DNA of 5,998 nucleotides from Burkholderiales bacterium (lineage in GTDB: Bacteria > Pseudomonadota > Gammaproteobacteria > Burkholderiales > Burkholderiaceae): NCBI GenBank assembly GCA_947372535.1, contig CANBUA010000280.1, forward strand, positions 1 through 5,998. Direction: 5' to 3'. How positions within the stretch are numbered: position 1 is the stretch's first letter; each line of letters begins with the position of its first letter. The notes beneath the pieces were generated by a model. It was not told the DNA's origin, ran no database searches, and worked only from the letters and a program-made list of their open reading frames with translations. Positions 1 through 4,619 of the stretch are shown here, piece after piece. Both the position numbers and the translations under genes were made by a program.

Positions 1-351
<351 letters not shown>

Positions 352-369
352 ATCGAGTACATCGAGTAC
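352..369 (+). repeat. 9-bp perfect tandem duplication after tuf
   Basis: The nine bases ATCGAGTAC at 352-360 are repeated exactly at 361-369, directly after the tuf stop codon and 26 bases before the tRNA gene. It looks like a small slippage duplication. I see no stem-loop or promoter in 352-395 and assign no function. Confidence 0.7.
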
Positions 370-395
370 ACTACGCAGTTCAGTTTTTGGCCAGT

Positions 396-471
396 AGGGG
401 CATAGCTCAATTGGCAGAGCGTCGGTCTCCAAAACCGAAGGTTGTAGGTTCGATTCCTACTGCCCCTGCCA
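396..471 (+). tRNA. trpT: tRNA-Trp (anticodon CCA)
   Basis: This is a complete 76-base cloverleaf. The acceptor stem is AGGGGCA (396-402) with TGCCCCT (461-467). The D arm is GCTC (405-408) with GAGC (417-420). The anticodon stem is TCGGT (422-426) with ACCGA (434-438), around the loop CTCCAAA (427-433). The T arm is GTAGG (444-448) with CCTAC (456-460), around the loop TTCGATT. The anticodon is CCA at 429-431, which reads UGG (Trp). The discriminator is G468, and the 3' CCA is encoded at 469-471. All stems pair without mismatch. The tuf - tRNA-Trp - secE order is typical of proteobacteria of this type, and the tRNA is probably cut out of a tuf or secE transcript. Confidence 0.97.
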
Positions 472-519
472 GATGCTGAACCCTCATCGCTGACATCAAA
501 CTGTCGCTGTATCACAGCA

Positions 520-551
520 GCCCGCAGACCCCCAAAGGTCGTGCGGGCTTT
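520..551 (+). terminator. Terminator-like hairpin between tRNA-Trp and secE
   Basis: GCCCGCA (520-526) pairs with TGCGGGC (542-548), and GACC (527-530) with GGTC (537-540). A single G541 bulges, and the loop is CCCAAA. The stem of 11 pairs is GC-rich, but only TTT (549-551) follows before GCTGCC. The shape fits an intrinsic terminator at the end of the tuf-tRNA transcript. The short T tract suggests partial termination or a 3' end-processing structure. secE begins 29 bases later, and I see no clear promoter between them, so some read-through is likely. Confidence 0.55.
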
Positions 552-580
552 GCTGCCTCAAGTCAAGCCTGAAGTCTTTC

Positions 581-964
581 ATGTCCACCACACAAGTTGA
601 AACCGTCTCCGACGGCGCGGATAAAGCCAAGCTGGTGGCCACCGGCCTGTTGCTGGTCGGCGCCGTGGCCGCGTTCTACCTCCTGGGCAAACAGGACATG
701 TGGCTGCGCGTGATCGCCTTGCTGGCCTTGTTGGCCGCTGCGGTCGCCGTGTTTTTCACGTCCGAGTCCGGCAAAGAGTTGATCGCCTTCGGTCAGGATT
801 CGATCAAGGAATTGCGCAAGGTGGTCTGGCCCACGGTCATTGAGGCCCGCCAGATGACCTTGTACGTTTTTGCATTTGTGGTGGTCATGGCGCTCTTCCT
901 CTGGGGCGTTGACAAACTCCTTGAATGGCTGATCTACAGCGTGGCCCTGGGTTGGCATCGTTGA
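581..964 (+). CDS. secE: Preprotein translocase subunit SecE
   Basis: SecE is the small essential subunit of the SecYEG channel that exports proteins across the inner membrane. It clamps and stabilises SecY. The 127-residue product has three hydrophobic segments, at about residues 18-36, 41-59 and 92-112. A charged amphipathic stretch (61-76) comes before the family signature [10 protein letters not shown] (76-85), which leads into the last membrane helix. That helix is the essential one in the family. Many bacteria have a one-helix SecE of about 60-90 residues, and the three-helix form is the known E. coli type (127 residues). The ATG at 581 has only a weak Shine-Dalgarno (GAAG, 571-574). 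This start gives the normal family length. nusG follows after 34 bases, the classic secE-nusG pair, so the two are probably co-transcribed. Confidence 0.96.
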   Translation: MSTTQVETVSDGADKAKLVATGLLLVGAVAAFYLLGKQDMWLRVIALLALLAAAVAVFFTSESGKELIAFGQDSIKELRKVVWPTVIEARQMTLYVFAFVVVMALFLWGVDKLLEWLIYSVALGWHR

Positions 965-998
965 GCCGGCAGCCCCCATCTACACACAAGGTGATCCC

Positions 999-1568
999 AT
1001 GAGCGACGTTCAAACCACCCTTGCCGCCACGACCGTCCCCCTGCGGTGGTACGTGGTTCACGCCTATTCCGGCATGGAAAAGGCCGTGGAGCGCAACCTG
1101 CGCGAGCGCATCGACCGCGCCGGCATGCAAGAGCAATTCGGCCGCATCCTGGTGCCCACCGAAGAAGTCGTCGAGATCAAGAACGGCAAGAAGTCCGTGA
1201 CCGAGCGTCGCTTCTTCCCTGGTTACGTCCTGGTCGAAATGATCATGAGTGACGACACCTGGCACTTGGTCAAGAACACCTCCAAGGTCACCGGTTTTGT
1301 CGGCGGCGCCAAGAACCGCCCCTCGCCCATTTCGGAAGACGAGGTCATGAAGATCGTCAACCAGATGCAAGAGGGCATCGAGAAGCCCCGGCCCAAGGTG
1401 GAGTGGGAAGTCGGCGAGGTCGTCCGCGTCAAGGAAGGTCCTTTCACCGACTTCAACGGTTCCATCGAAGAAGTCAACTACGACAAGTCCAAGCTGCGCG
1501 TGTCGGTCACGATTTTCGGTCGTGCCACCCCGGTCGAGCTGGACTTCGATCAGATCGAGAAAATCTGA
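999..1568 (+). CDS. nusG: Transcription termination/antitermination factor NusG
   Basis: NusG binds the RNA polymerase clamp and speeds elongation. Through its C-terminal domain it contacts Rho or ribosomal protein S10, which couples transcription to translation. The 189 residues show a short N-terminal extension (1-15), the NGN domain (about 16-125, starting [19 protein letters not shown], with [12 protein letters not shown] at 70-81) and the C-terminal KOW domain (about 136-189, [17 protein letters not shown] then [12 protein letters not shown]). F173 aligns, counting from the C-terminus, with E. coli F165, which lies in the Rho/S10-binding surface. The ATG at 999 has a good Shine-Dalgarno (AAGGTGAT, 988-995). 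The gene follows secE closely and is separated from rplK by a 179-base leader. It looks intact and ordinary. Confidence 0.98.
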   Translation: MSDVQTTLAATTVPLRWYVVHAYSGMEKAVERNLRERIDRAGMQEQFGRILVPTEEVVEIKNGKKSVTERRFFPGYVLVEMIMSDDTWHLVKNTSKVTGFVGGAKNRPSPISEDEVMKIVNQMQEGIEKPRPKVEWEVGEVVRVKEGPFTDFNGSIEEVNYDKSKLRVSVTIFGRATPVELDFDQIEKI

Positions 1569-1597
1569 TCCACCAAACAAGGCCCTGAAGGCGGGGC

Positions 1598-1615
1598 CGC
1601 TACCGCAAGGTGGCG
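1598..1615 (+). other. GCAA-tetraloop hairpin after nusG
   Basis: CGCTACC (1598-1604) pairs with GGTGGCG (1609-1615) through seven pairs, one of them T-G, around the stable tetraloop GCAA (1605-1608). No T tract follows, so it is not a standard intrinsic terminator. It may protect the nusG 3' end or form part of the rplK leader fold. Confidence 0.6.
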
Positions 1616-1704
1616 CAATCACCTTCCGTACCAGGCGCGAACGAGACCGCGTCAAGAGGAGCCAGGTCGTGCCGTTCATCGGTGCCATGCCTGGCGTTTG
1701 ACTC

Positions 1705-1740
1705 AACCGTACCGGCGTGGCCGTCGGGCGGTTCTAGGAG
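1705..1740 (+). promoter_or_regulatory. Hairpin abutting the rplK ribosome binding site
   Basis: AACCG (1705-1709) pairs with CGGTT (1729-1733), and CCGGCG (1712-1717) pairs with CGTCGG (1722-1727), around the loop TGGC. T1710-G1728 can add a wobble pair and A1711 bulges. The hairpin ends two bases before the Shine-Dalgarno AGGAG (1736-1740), which sits seven bases before the rplK ATG. A stable stem in this place could affect ribosome access. The Shine-Dalgarno itself is not paired in this fold. Confidence 0.55.
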
Positions 1741-1747
1741 ATTAGTT

Positions 1748-2179
1748 ATGGCCAAGAAGATCATCGGCTTCATCAAGCTGCAAATCCCCGCCGGCAAGGC
1801 AAACCCTTCGCCACCCATCGGCCCTGCACTGGGTCAGCGCGGTCTGAACATCATGGAATTCTGCAAGGCGTTCAACGCCCAGACTTCCGCGATGGAACCC
1901 GGTCTGGTCCTGCCCGTCGTCATCACGGCGTTCGCGGACAAGTCCTTCACCTTTGTCCTCAAGACGCCGCCAGCCACCGTGCTGATCAAGAAGGCCTTGA
2001 AGCTGGACAAGGGTTCGGCCCGTCCCCAAGCTGACAAGGTGGGCAAGCTGACGCGCGCCCAAATCGAAGAAATCGCCAAGACCAAGCAGAAGGACTTGAC
2101 CGCTGCCGACCTCGACGCAGCTGTTCGTACCATCGCTGGTTCTGCCCGCTCGATGGGCGTGATTGTGGAAGGAGTCTGA
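1748..2179 (+). CDS. rplK: 50S ribosomal protein L11
   Basis: L11 binds the GTPase-associated region of 23S rRNA at the stalk base, where it helps elongation-factor function and the stringent response through RelA. The product is 143 residues, the normal length. The N-terminal domain (about 1-72) contains the proline-rich signature [12 protein letters not shown] (21-32). P22 and P26 there lie where thiostrepton-resistance changes occur in the family, and both are present. The C-terminal RNA-binding domain (about 76-143) ends with the conserved GSARSMGV (131-138). The ATG at 1748 is chosen over in-frame upstream starts because [20 protein letters not shown] is the family N-terminus and AGGAG lies seven bases upstream. 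rplA begins after two bases, so the two genes form an rplKA unit. Confidence 0.99.
   Translation: MAKKIIGFIKLQIPAGKANPSPPIGPALGQRGLNIMEFCKAFNAQTSAMEPGLVLPVVITAFADKSFTFVLKTPPATVLIKKALKLDKGSARPQADKVGKLTRAQIEEIAKTKQKDLTAADLDAAVRTIAGSARSMGVIVEGV
2169..2174 (+). promoter_or_regulatory. rplA ribosome binding site inside the rplK end
   Basis: AAGGAG at 2169-2174 lies within the last codons of rplK, seven bases before the rplA ATG at 2182. The rplK stop is at 2177-2179. Ribosomes finishing rplK will therefore cover this site, which suggests translational coupling of L11 and L1. This matches the E. coli case, where L1 control of the first gene also lowers the second. Confidence 0.85.
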
Positions 2180-2181
2180 TC

Positions 2182-2883
2182 ATGGCCAAGCTCACCAAGC
2201 GTCAACAAGCCCAACAAGGCAAGATCGACACCAACAAGCTCTACAACATCGACGAGGCCCTGGGCCTGGTCATGTCGGCTGCCGTCGCCAAGTTCGATGA
2301 ATCCATCGACGTGGCCGTGCAACTGGGCGTGGATGCCAAGAAGTCGGACCAAGTCGTTCGTGGCGCCGTCGTGCTGCCCAACGGCACCGGCAAGACCAAA
2401 CGCGTCGCCGTGTTCACGCAAGGCGCCAAGGCTGACGAAGCCCGCGCCGCTGGCGCCGATCTGGTTGGCATGGAAGACCTGGCCGAACAAATCAAGGCCG
2501 GCAACATCAACTTCGACGTGGTCATCGCCTCGCCGGACGCCATGCGCATCGTCGGTACCCTGGGTCAAGTGCTGGGTCCTCGTGGCCTGATGCCTAACCC
2601 CAAGGTTGGCACCGTGACCCCTGACGTCGCACAAGCTGTGCGCAACGCCAAGGCTGGTCAAGTGCAGTTCCGCATCGACAAGGGCGGCATCGTCCACGGC
2701 ACCATCGGTCGTCGTTCGTTCGACGCCGACAAGCTCAAGGGCAACCTGGCCGCGCTGCTGGATGCGCTGACCAAGGCCAAGCCTGCCACGTCCAAGGGCG
2801 TCTACCTGCGCAAGGTGGCGGTGTCCTCGACGATGGGTGTTGGCGTTCGCGTCGACATCGGCACCATCAACCCTGCTGCTTGA
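2182..2883 (+). CDS. rplA: 50S ribosomal protein L1
   Basis: L1 forms the mobile L1 stalk of the large subunit, which helps release tRNA from the E site. In E. coli it also represses its own rplKA mRNA. The product is 233 residues, the usual length. Domain I is made of both chain ends and domain II of the centre (about 70-160). Visible signatures are [15 protein letters not shown] [15 protein letters not shown] (47-61), [18 protein letters not shown] (131-148) and [11 protein letters not shown] (215-225). T217-M218-G219 keep the E. coli numbering for a patch linked to RNA binding. V220 stands where I recall proline in many L1 proteins. The start at 2182 has AAGGAG seven bases upstream. rplA follows rplK by two bases and is followed by a long structured gap before rplJ. 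Confidence 0.99.
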   Translation: MAKLTKRQQAQQGKIDTNKLYNIDEALGLVMSAAVAKFDESIDVAVQLGVDAKKSDQVVRGAVVLPNGTGKTKRVAVFTQGAKADEARAAGADLVGMEDLAEQIKAGNINFDVVIASPDAMRIVGTLGQVLGPRGLMPNPKVGTVTPDVAQAVRNAKAGQVQFRIDKGGIVHGTIGRRSFDADKLKGNLAALLDALTKAKPATSKGVYLRKVAVSSTMGVGVRVDIGTINPAA

Positions 2884-2907
2884 TCAGCTGGTTGGTGAAC
2901 ACACATT

Positions 2908-2935
2908 GCTGAAGGCGGCGCAAGCCGTTTTCAGC
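2908..2935 (+). other. 12-bp GCAA-tetraloop hairpin just after rplA
   Basis: GCTGAAGGCGGC (2908-2919) pairs with GCCGTTTTCAGC (2924-2935) at every position, using two G-T wobbles, around the tetraloop GCAA (2920-2923). The TTTT at 2928-2931 is inside the 3' arm, not after the stem, so a standard terminator is doubtful. The inner CGGC-GCAA-GCCG stem followed by TTTT could still act as a weak one. It may be an mRNA processing or stabilising element at the rplA 3' end. Confidence 0.6.
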
Positions 2936-2940
2936 CGGGT

Positions 2941-2961
2941 CCCTCGCGTGTCTGGCGAGGG
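2941..2961 (+). other. Second stem-loop after rplA
   Basis: CCCTCGC (2941-2947) is an exact inverted repeat of GCGAGGG (2955-2961), with a seven-base loop GTGTCTG. It lies five bases after the 2908-2935 hairpin, so the two form a tandem pair. No T tract follows. It could be a processing site or Rho-independent pause; the role is open. Confidence 0.55.
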
Positions 2962-3010
2962 CACTTGCAAAGAATTGGTGGGCCATGGCCGCGAGGCTGT
3001 GGGCTATCAA

Positions 3011-3090
3011 AGACCGTAGGCGTCCAAAGCTGTGCTCGTTTTATAGGCAGCTGCGGGCTTAAACGCCAAGCCTACGCAGATGGCGGTCCC
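3011..3090 (+). promoter_or_regulatory. Probable L10 leader (autoregulatory site for rplJL)
   Basis: The region from rplA to rplJ (2884-3244) has no gene that I can support. Its centre looks like the L10-binding leader RNA. GACC (3012-3015) pairs with GGTC (3085-3088), and GTAGGC (3016-3021) with GCCTAC (3070-3075), leaving the uneven internal loop GCAGATGGC (3076-3084) on the 3' side. An inner AGCTG (3028-3032) and CAGCT (3048-3052) can close a hairpin around an AT-rich loop. GGCGT (3019-3023) with ACGCC (3063-3067) is a competing pairing. The opening ACCGTAGGCG and the asymmetric loop fit my memory of the conserved L10 leader family, in which the L10-(L7/L12)4 complex binds upstream of rplJ and represses translation. 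The position about 150 bases before rplJ also fits. Exact boundaries are inferred. Confidence 0.65.
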
Positions 3091-3187
3091 GCTGTTGAAG
3101 GTTTTTTCCATGAGATGGGCTCCTCGAAAGGCCGATCCGCATGGGTTCCCCGAGACAGAAGGTCGCTGAACATGGGTGTGCCCCCAA

Positions 3188-3215
3188 GCGCCTCAGGCCC
3201 CATGGCCTGTGACGC
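3188..3215 (+). promoter_or_regulatory. Stem-loop shortly before the rplJ ribosome binding site
   Basis: CAGGCC (3194-3199) pairs exactly with GGCCTG (3204-3209) around the loop CCAT. The outer bases GCG (3188-3190) can pair with CGC (3213-3215), with two mismatches between. The structure lies 17 bases before the rplJ Shine-Dalgarno. It may take part in long-range folding of the L10 leader, since CCATGGCC (3200-3207) is also complementary to GGCCATGG (2981-2988). Confidence 0.5.
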
Positions 3216-3232
3216 ACAAGGGCATGTTTTTG

Positions 3233-3238
3233 AAGGAG
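3233..3238 (+). promoter_or_regulatory. Strong ribosome binding site that sets the TTG start of rplJ
   Basis: AAGGAG at 3233-3238 is followed by six bases and then TTG at 3245. No ATG or GTG in this frame near here gives a sensible L10 N-terminus. The TTG reads into [10 protein letters not shown], the expected beginning of the protein. Confidence 0.88.
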
Positions 3239-3244
3239 TAGACC

Positions 3245-3826
3245 TTGAGTCTCAATCGCAACGAGAAAGAAGCCGTCATTGCCGAAGTGGCTGCCCAAGC
3301 GGGCAAGTCGCAGACGCTTGCACTGGCTGAGTACCGCGGTCTCACGGTGGCTCAACTGGACGCACTGCGCAAGAACGCGCGCGCTCAGGGTGTGTATCTT
3401 CACGTGCTGAAGAACACCCTGGCTCGCCGCGCTGTTGCCGGTACGCCTTTTGAAGTCGTCGCCGAGAGCATGAGCGGCCCGCTGATCTACGGTTTCTCTG
3501 AAGATGCCGTGGCAGCAGCCAAAGTCATCGCTGACTTTGCCAAGAGCAACGACAAGCTGGTCATCAAGGCTGGTGCTTACGCAGGCAAGGCGCTCGACGC
3601 CAACGCCGTGAAGGCCCTGGCTTCGATCCCCAGCAAGGAAGTGCTGCTGGCTCAGATCTGCGGCCTGCTGCAATCGCCGATCTCGGGCTTCGCCCGCGTG
3701 CTGGCGGCCATCAGCGAGCAAAAGGGTGGCGGCGACGTCCCCGCTGCCGCTGCTGACGAAGCACCTGCCGCCGATGCTGCCCCTGCTGCTGACGCTGCGC
3801 CGGCTGCCGAAGCACCCGCTGCCTGA
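3245..3826 (+). CDS. rplJ: 50S ribosomal protein L10, TTG start and extended Ala/Pro-rich tail
   Basis: L10 anchors L7/L12 dimers on the ribosome and so forms the stalk base that recruits translation GTPases. With L7/L12 bound it represses its own mRNA in E. coli. The 193 residues contain the rRNA-binding N-terminal domain (about 1-130; [15 protein letters not shown] at 28-42, [10 protein letters not shown] at 55-64, GPLIYGFS at 78-85), then the helix that binds L7/L12 N-terminal domains (about 130-160, with [19 protein letters not shown]). Residues 161-193 form a low-complexity tail rich in Ala, Pro and Asp/Glu. This includes three tandem hexapeptides: APAADA (173-178), APAADA (179-184) and APAAEA (185-190). 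Typical bacterial L10 is about 165-175 residues, so the tail is longer than usual. The start is TTG with a strong Shine-Dalgarno. rplL follows after 57 bases. Confidence 0.97.
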   Translation: MSLNRNEKEAVIAEVAAQAGKSQTLALAEYRGLTVAQLDALRKNARAQGVYLHVLKNTLARRAVAGTPFEVVAESMSGPLIYGFSEDAVAAAKVIADFAKSNDKLVIKAGAYAGKALDANAVKALASIPSKEVLLAQICGLLQSPISGFARVLAAISEQKGGGDVPAAAADEAPAADAAPAADAAPAAEAPAA

Positions 3827-3871
3827 TCCGTTCAGGCAAACCGTACCGAATTTTCAATATTCAACCGATTT

Positions 3872-3877
3872 AAGGAA
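3872..3877 (+). promoter_or_regulatory. rplL ribosome binding site in an AT-rich spacer
   Basis: AAGGAA at 3872-3877 stands six bases before the rplL ATG. The preceding spacer (about 3846-3871, AATTTTCAATATTCAACC and on) is clearly AT-rich against GC-rich surroundings, and I see no stable stem in it. An open, AT-rich region before the start favours high initiation, which L7/L12 needs because it is present in four or more copies per L10. Confidence 0.75.
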
Positions 3878-3883
3878 CCCAAA

Positions 3884-4261
3884 ATGGCTTTCGATAAAGA
3901 TGCATTCTTGACCGCCCTGGACAGCATGTCCGTCATGGAACTCAACGAACTGGTCAAGGCCATCGAAGAGAAGTTCGGCGTGTCCGCTGCTGCCATGGCA
4001 GCACCTGCCGGCGCTGGCGGTGGCGGTGCCGCTGCTGCCGTTGAAGAGAAGACCGAATTCAATGTCGTTCTGCTCGAAGCTGGCGCCAACAAGGTCGGCG
4101 TGATTAAGGCTGTCCGTGAAATCACCGGTCTGGGCTTGAAAGAAGCCAAGGACCTGGTTGACGGCGCCCCCAAGAACGTCAAGGAAGCTGTGCCTAAGGC
4201 TGACGCCGACGCCGCTGCCAAGAAGCTCACCGACGCTGGCGCCAAGGCCGAAGTCAAGTAA
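3884..4261 (+). CDS. rplL: 50S ribosomal protein L7/L12
   Basis: L7/L12 forms the flexible dimers of the ribosomal stalk that bind EF-Tu, EF-G, IF2 and RF3 and stimulate their GTPase activity. It is the only ribosomal protein present in several copies. The product has 125 residues, close to the usual 120-125. The N-terminal dimerisation and L10-binding domain covers about 1-34 ([19 protein letters not shown]). A flexible Ala/Gly hinge lies at 35-53 (with [11 protein letters not shown]). The C-terminal factor-binding domain covers 54-125, with the conserved [20 protein letters not shown] (70-89) and [11 protein letters not shown] (91-101). The ATG has AAGGAA six bases upstream. A terminator-like hairpin lies about 50 bases after the stop, as expected for the end of an rplJL unit with read-through into rpoB. 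Confidence 0.99.
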   Translation: MAFDKDAFLTALDSMSVMELNELVKAIEEKFGVSAAAMAAPAGAGGGGAAAAVEEKTEFNVVLLEAGANKVGVIKAVREITGLGLKEAKDLVDGAPKNVKEAVPKADADAAAKKLTDAGAKAEVK

Positions 4262-4268
4262 TTTGGAT

Positions 4269-4294
4269 GATGGCTTGCCTTCTGGCAGGCCATC
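4269..4294 (+). other. 11-bp stem-loop after rplL
   Basis: GATGGCTTGCC (4269-4279) pairs with GGCAGGCCATC (4284-4294) at all eleven positions (one T-G wobble) around the loop TTCT. It begins seven bases after the rplL stop. TTC and not a T run follows, so it is probably not a terminator. In E. coli an RNase III processing hairpin lies between rplL and rpoB. This stem could be its counterpart, but it is short for RNase III and the role is inferred. Confidence 0.6.
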
Positions 4295-4307
4295 TTCAAG
4301 TCACGGC

Positions 4308-4343
4308 AAGCTGCTCCTCTCGCAGGAGCAGCTTTCGGCTTTT
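4308..4343 (+). terminator. Probable attenuator between rplL and rpoB
   Basis: AAGCTGCTCCT (4308-4318) is a perfect inverted repeat of AGGAGCAGCTT (4324-4334) with loop CTCGC. The stem is followed by TCGGC and then TTTT (4340-4343), so the T-rich tail is interrupted by CGGC. This is a good intrinsic terminator with an imperfect tail, consistent with partial termination. E. coli has a known attenuator in the same gap that lets only part of the transcripts enter rpoBC, and the same task is likely here. Confidence 0.72.
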
Positions 4344-4365
4344 CAAGGGTTTATGCCCTTGAGAG
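4340..4365 (+). other. Stem-loop overlapping the attenuator tail
   Basis: CAAGGG (4344-4349) pairs with CCCTTG (4356-4361) around TTTATG. TTTT (4340-4343) can extend the stem against AGAG (4362-4365) with two wobbles, giving up to ten pairs. The extension uses the T run of the preceding terminator-like hairpin, so the two structures touch. Confidence 0.5.
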
Positions 4366-4450
4366 CACCCGAAAGACCGATCCGTATTACACTGGTCGGC
4401 TTTTCGAGTGTTCTCTGAACCGACTGCGGAGAACCGGTTTGGTCGAGCCG

Positions 4451-4474
4451 GGGTGCGTACTAGCTACTGCACCC
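4451..4474 (+). other. Stem-loop in the middle of the rpoB leader
   Basis: GGGTGC (4451-4456) pairs with GCACCC (4469-4474), and the stem continues as GTA (4457-4459) with TAC (4465-4467), leaving T4468 bulged and loop CTAGC. Two smaller ones follow: GGTTGG (4490-4495) with CCAACC (4502-4507), and CAGAC (4517-4521) with GTCTG (4527-4531). Together they suggest a highly structured rpoB leader. I see no gene in 4262-4619. Confidence 0.5.
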
Positions 4475-4588
4475 TGGTTGTCAGCCATAGGTTGGTAGTG
4501 GCCAACCACCAAGCCCCAGACGCAATGTCTGAATGGCCAGTCGCCGAACAACGCCCGAGTCTCGGCCAGACGACGGTGATATTCGATT

Positions 4589-4614
4589 CGAAAACCCGAG
4601 GTTTTCGCACGGAG
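4589..4614 (+). promoter_or_regulatory. Hairpin abutting the rpoB ribosome binding site
   Basis: CGAAAACC (4589-4596) is an exact inverted repeat of GGTTTTCG (4600-4607) around the tight three-base loop CGA. Three bases later comes the Shine-Dalgarno GGAG (4611-4614), five bases before the rpoB ATG. The stem leaves the Shine-Dalgarno free but sits directly against it. It may tune ribosome loading on rpoB or mark an mRNA 5' end. Confidence 0.6.
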
Positions 4615-4619
4615 AGTTT

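Larger units (their letters stand above)
1569..1747 (+). promoter_or_regulatory. Structured leader before rplK (candidate L1 autoregulation region)
   Basis: This 179-base gap has no convincing gene but several inverted repeats. GGCCC (1581-1585) can pair with GGGCC (1594-1598). A compact hairpin lies at 1598-1615. GCCAGG (1661-1666) pairs with CCTGGC (1690-1695) around an inner stem (GTGCCG 1669-1674 with CGGTGC 1680-1685), separated by an uneven internal loop of 2 and 4 bases. A further hairpin lies at 1705-1733. In E. coli, L1 represses rplKA translation by binding the rplK leader at a site that mimics its 23S rRNA site, which has two helices separated by an asymmetric loop. The 1661-1695 structure has that general form, and GGAGCC at 1658-1663 resembles part of the 23S site as I recall it. 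Assigning the L1 site is inference. I found no convincing sigma-70 promoter: TTGACT at 1698-1703 has no matching -10 box. Confidence 0.45.

Noticed and set aside
490..515. CTGACA with TATCAC as a promoter for secE.
   Set aside because: The spacing is only about 14 bases and both boxes are imperfect.
1698..1703. TTGACT as a -35 box for a promoter before rplK.
   Set aside because: At 16-18 bases downstream the sequence is GC-rich (around CCGTCG), with no -10-like hexamer. The region is better explained by the 1705-1733 hairpin.
885..1706. Minus-strand open frame of 273 codons across secE, nusG and the rplK leader.
   Set aside because: It is antisense to nusG, with no family features and no plausible ribosome binding context.
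1610..1747. In-frame upstream extension of rplK by 46 codons.
   Set aside because: The extension does not resemble L11, overlaps leader hairpins, and the ATG at 1748 has a well-placed AGGAG and gives the standard 143-residue protein.
1834..2697. Minus-strand open frame of 287 codons across rplK and rplA.
   Set aside because: It is a mirror of the high-GC coding strand. The rplK and rplA proteins on the + strand are unmistakable and there is no recognisable product on the reverse.
2965..3330. A 121-codon open frame in the rplA-rplJ gap.
   Set aside because: It runs into rplJ in another frame and covers the structured L10 leader. The product has no recognisable features.
4359..4390. TTGAGA with TATTAC as a promoter for rpoB.
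   Set aside because: The -35-like hexamer is a good match but spacing to TATTAC is about 20 bases and that box matches only 4 of 6. TTGAGA is also part of a stem-loop.
4555..4565. Palindrome CCGAG-T-CTCGG in the rpoB leader as an operator site.
   Set aside because: It is short, occurs once and I know of no regulator site it matches. A one-base loop cannot form a full hairpin.
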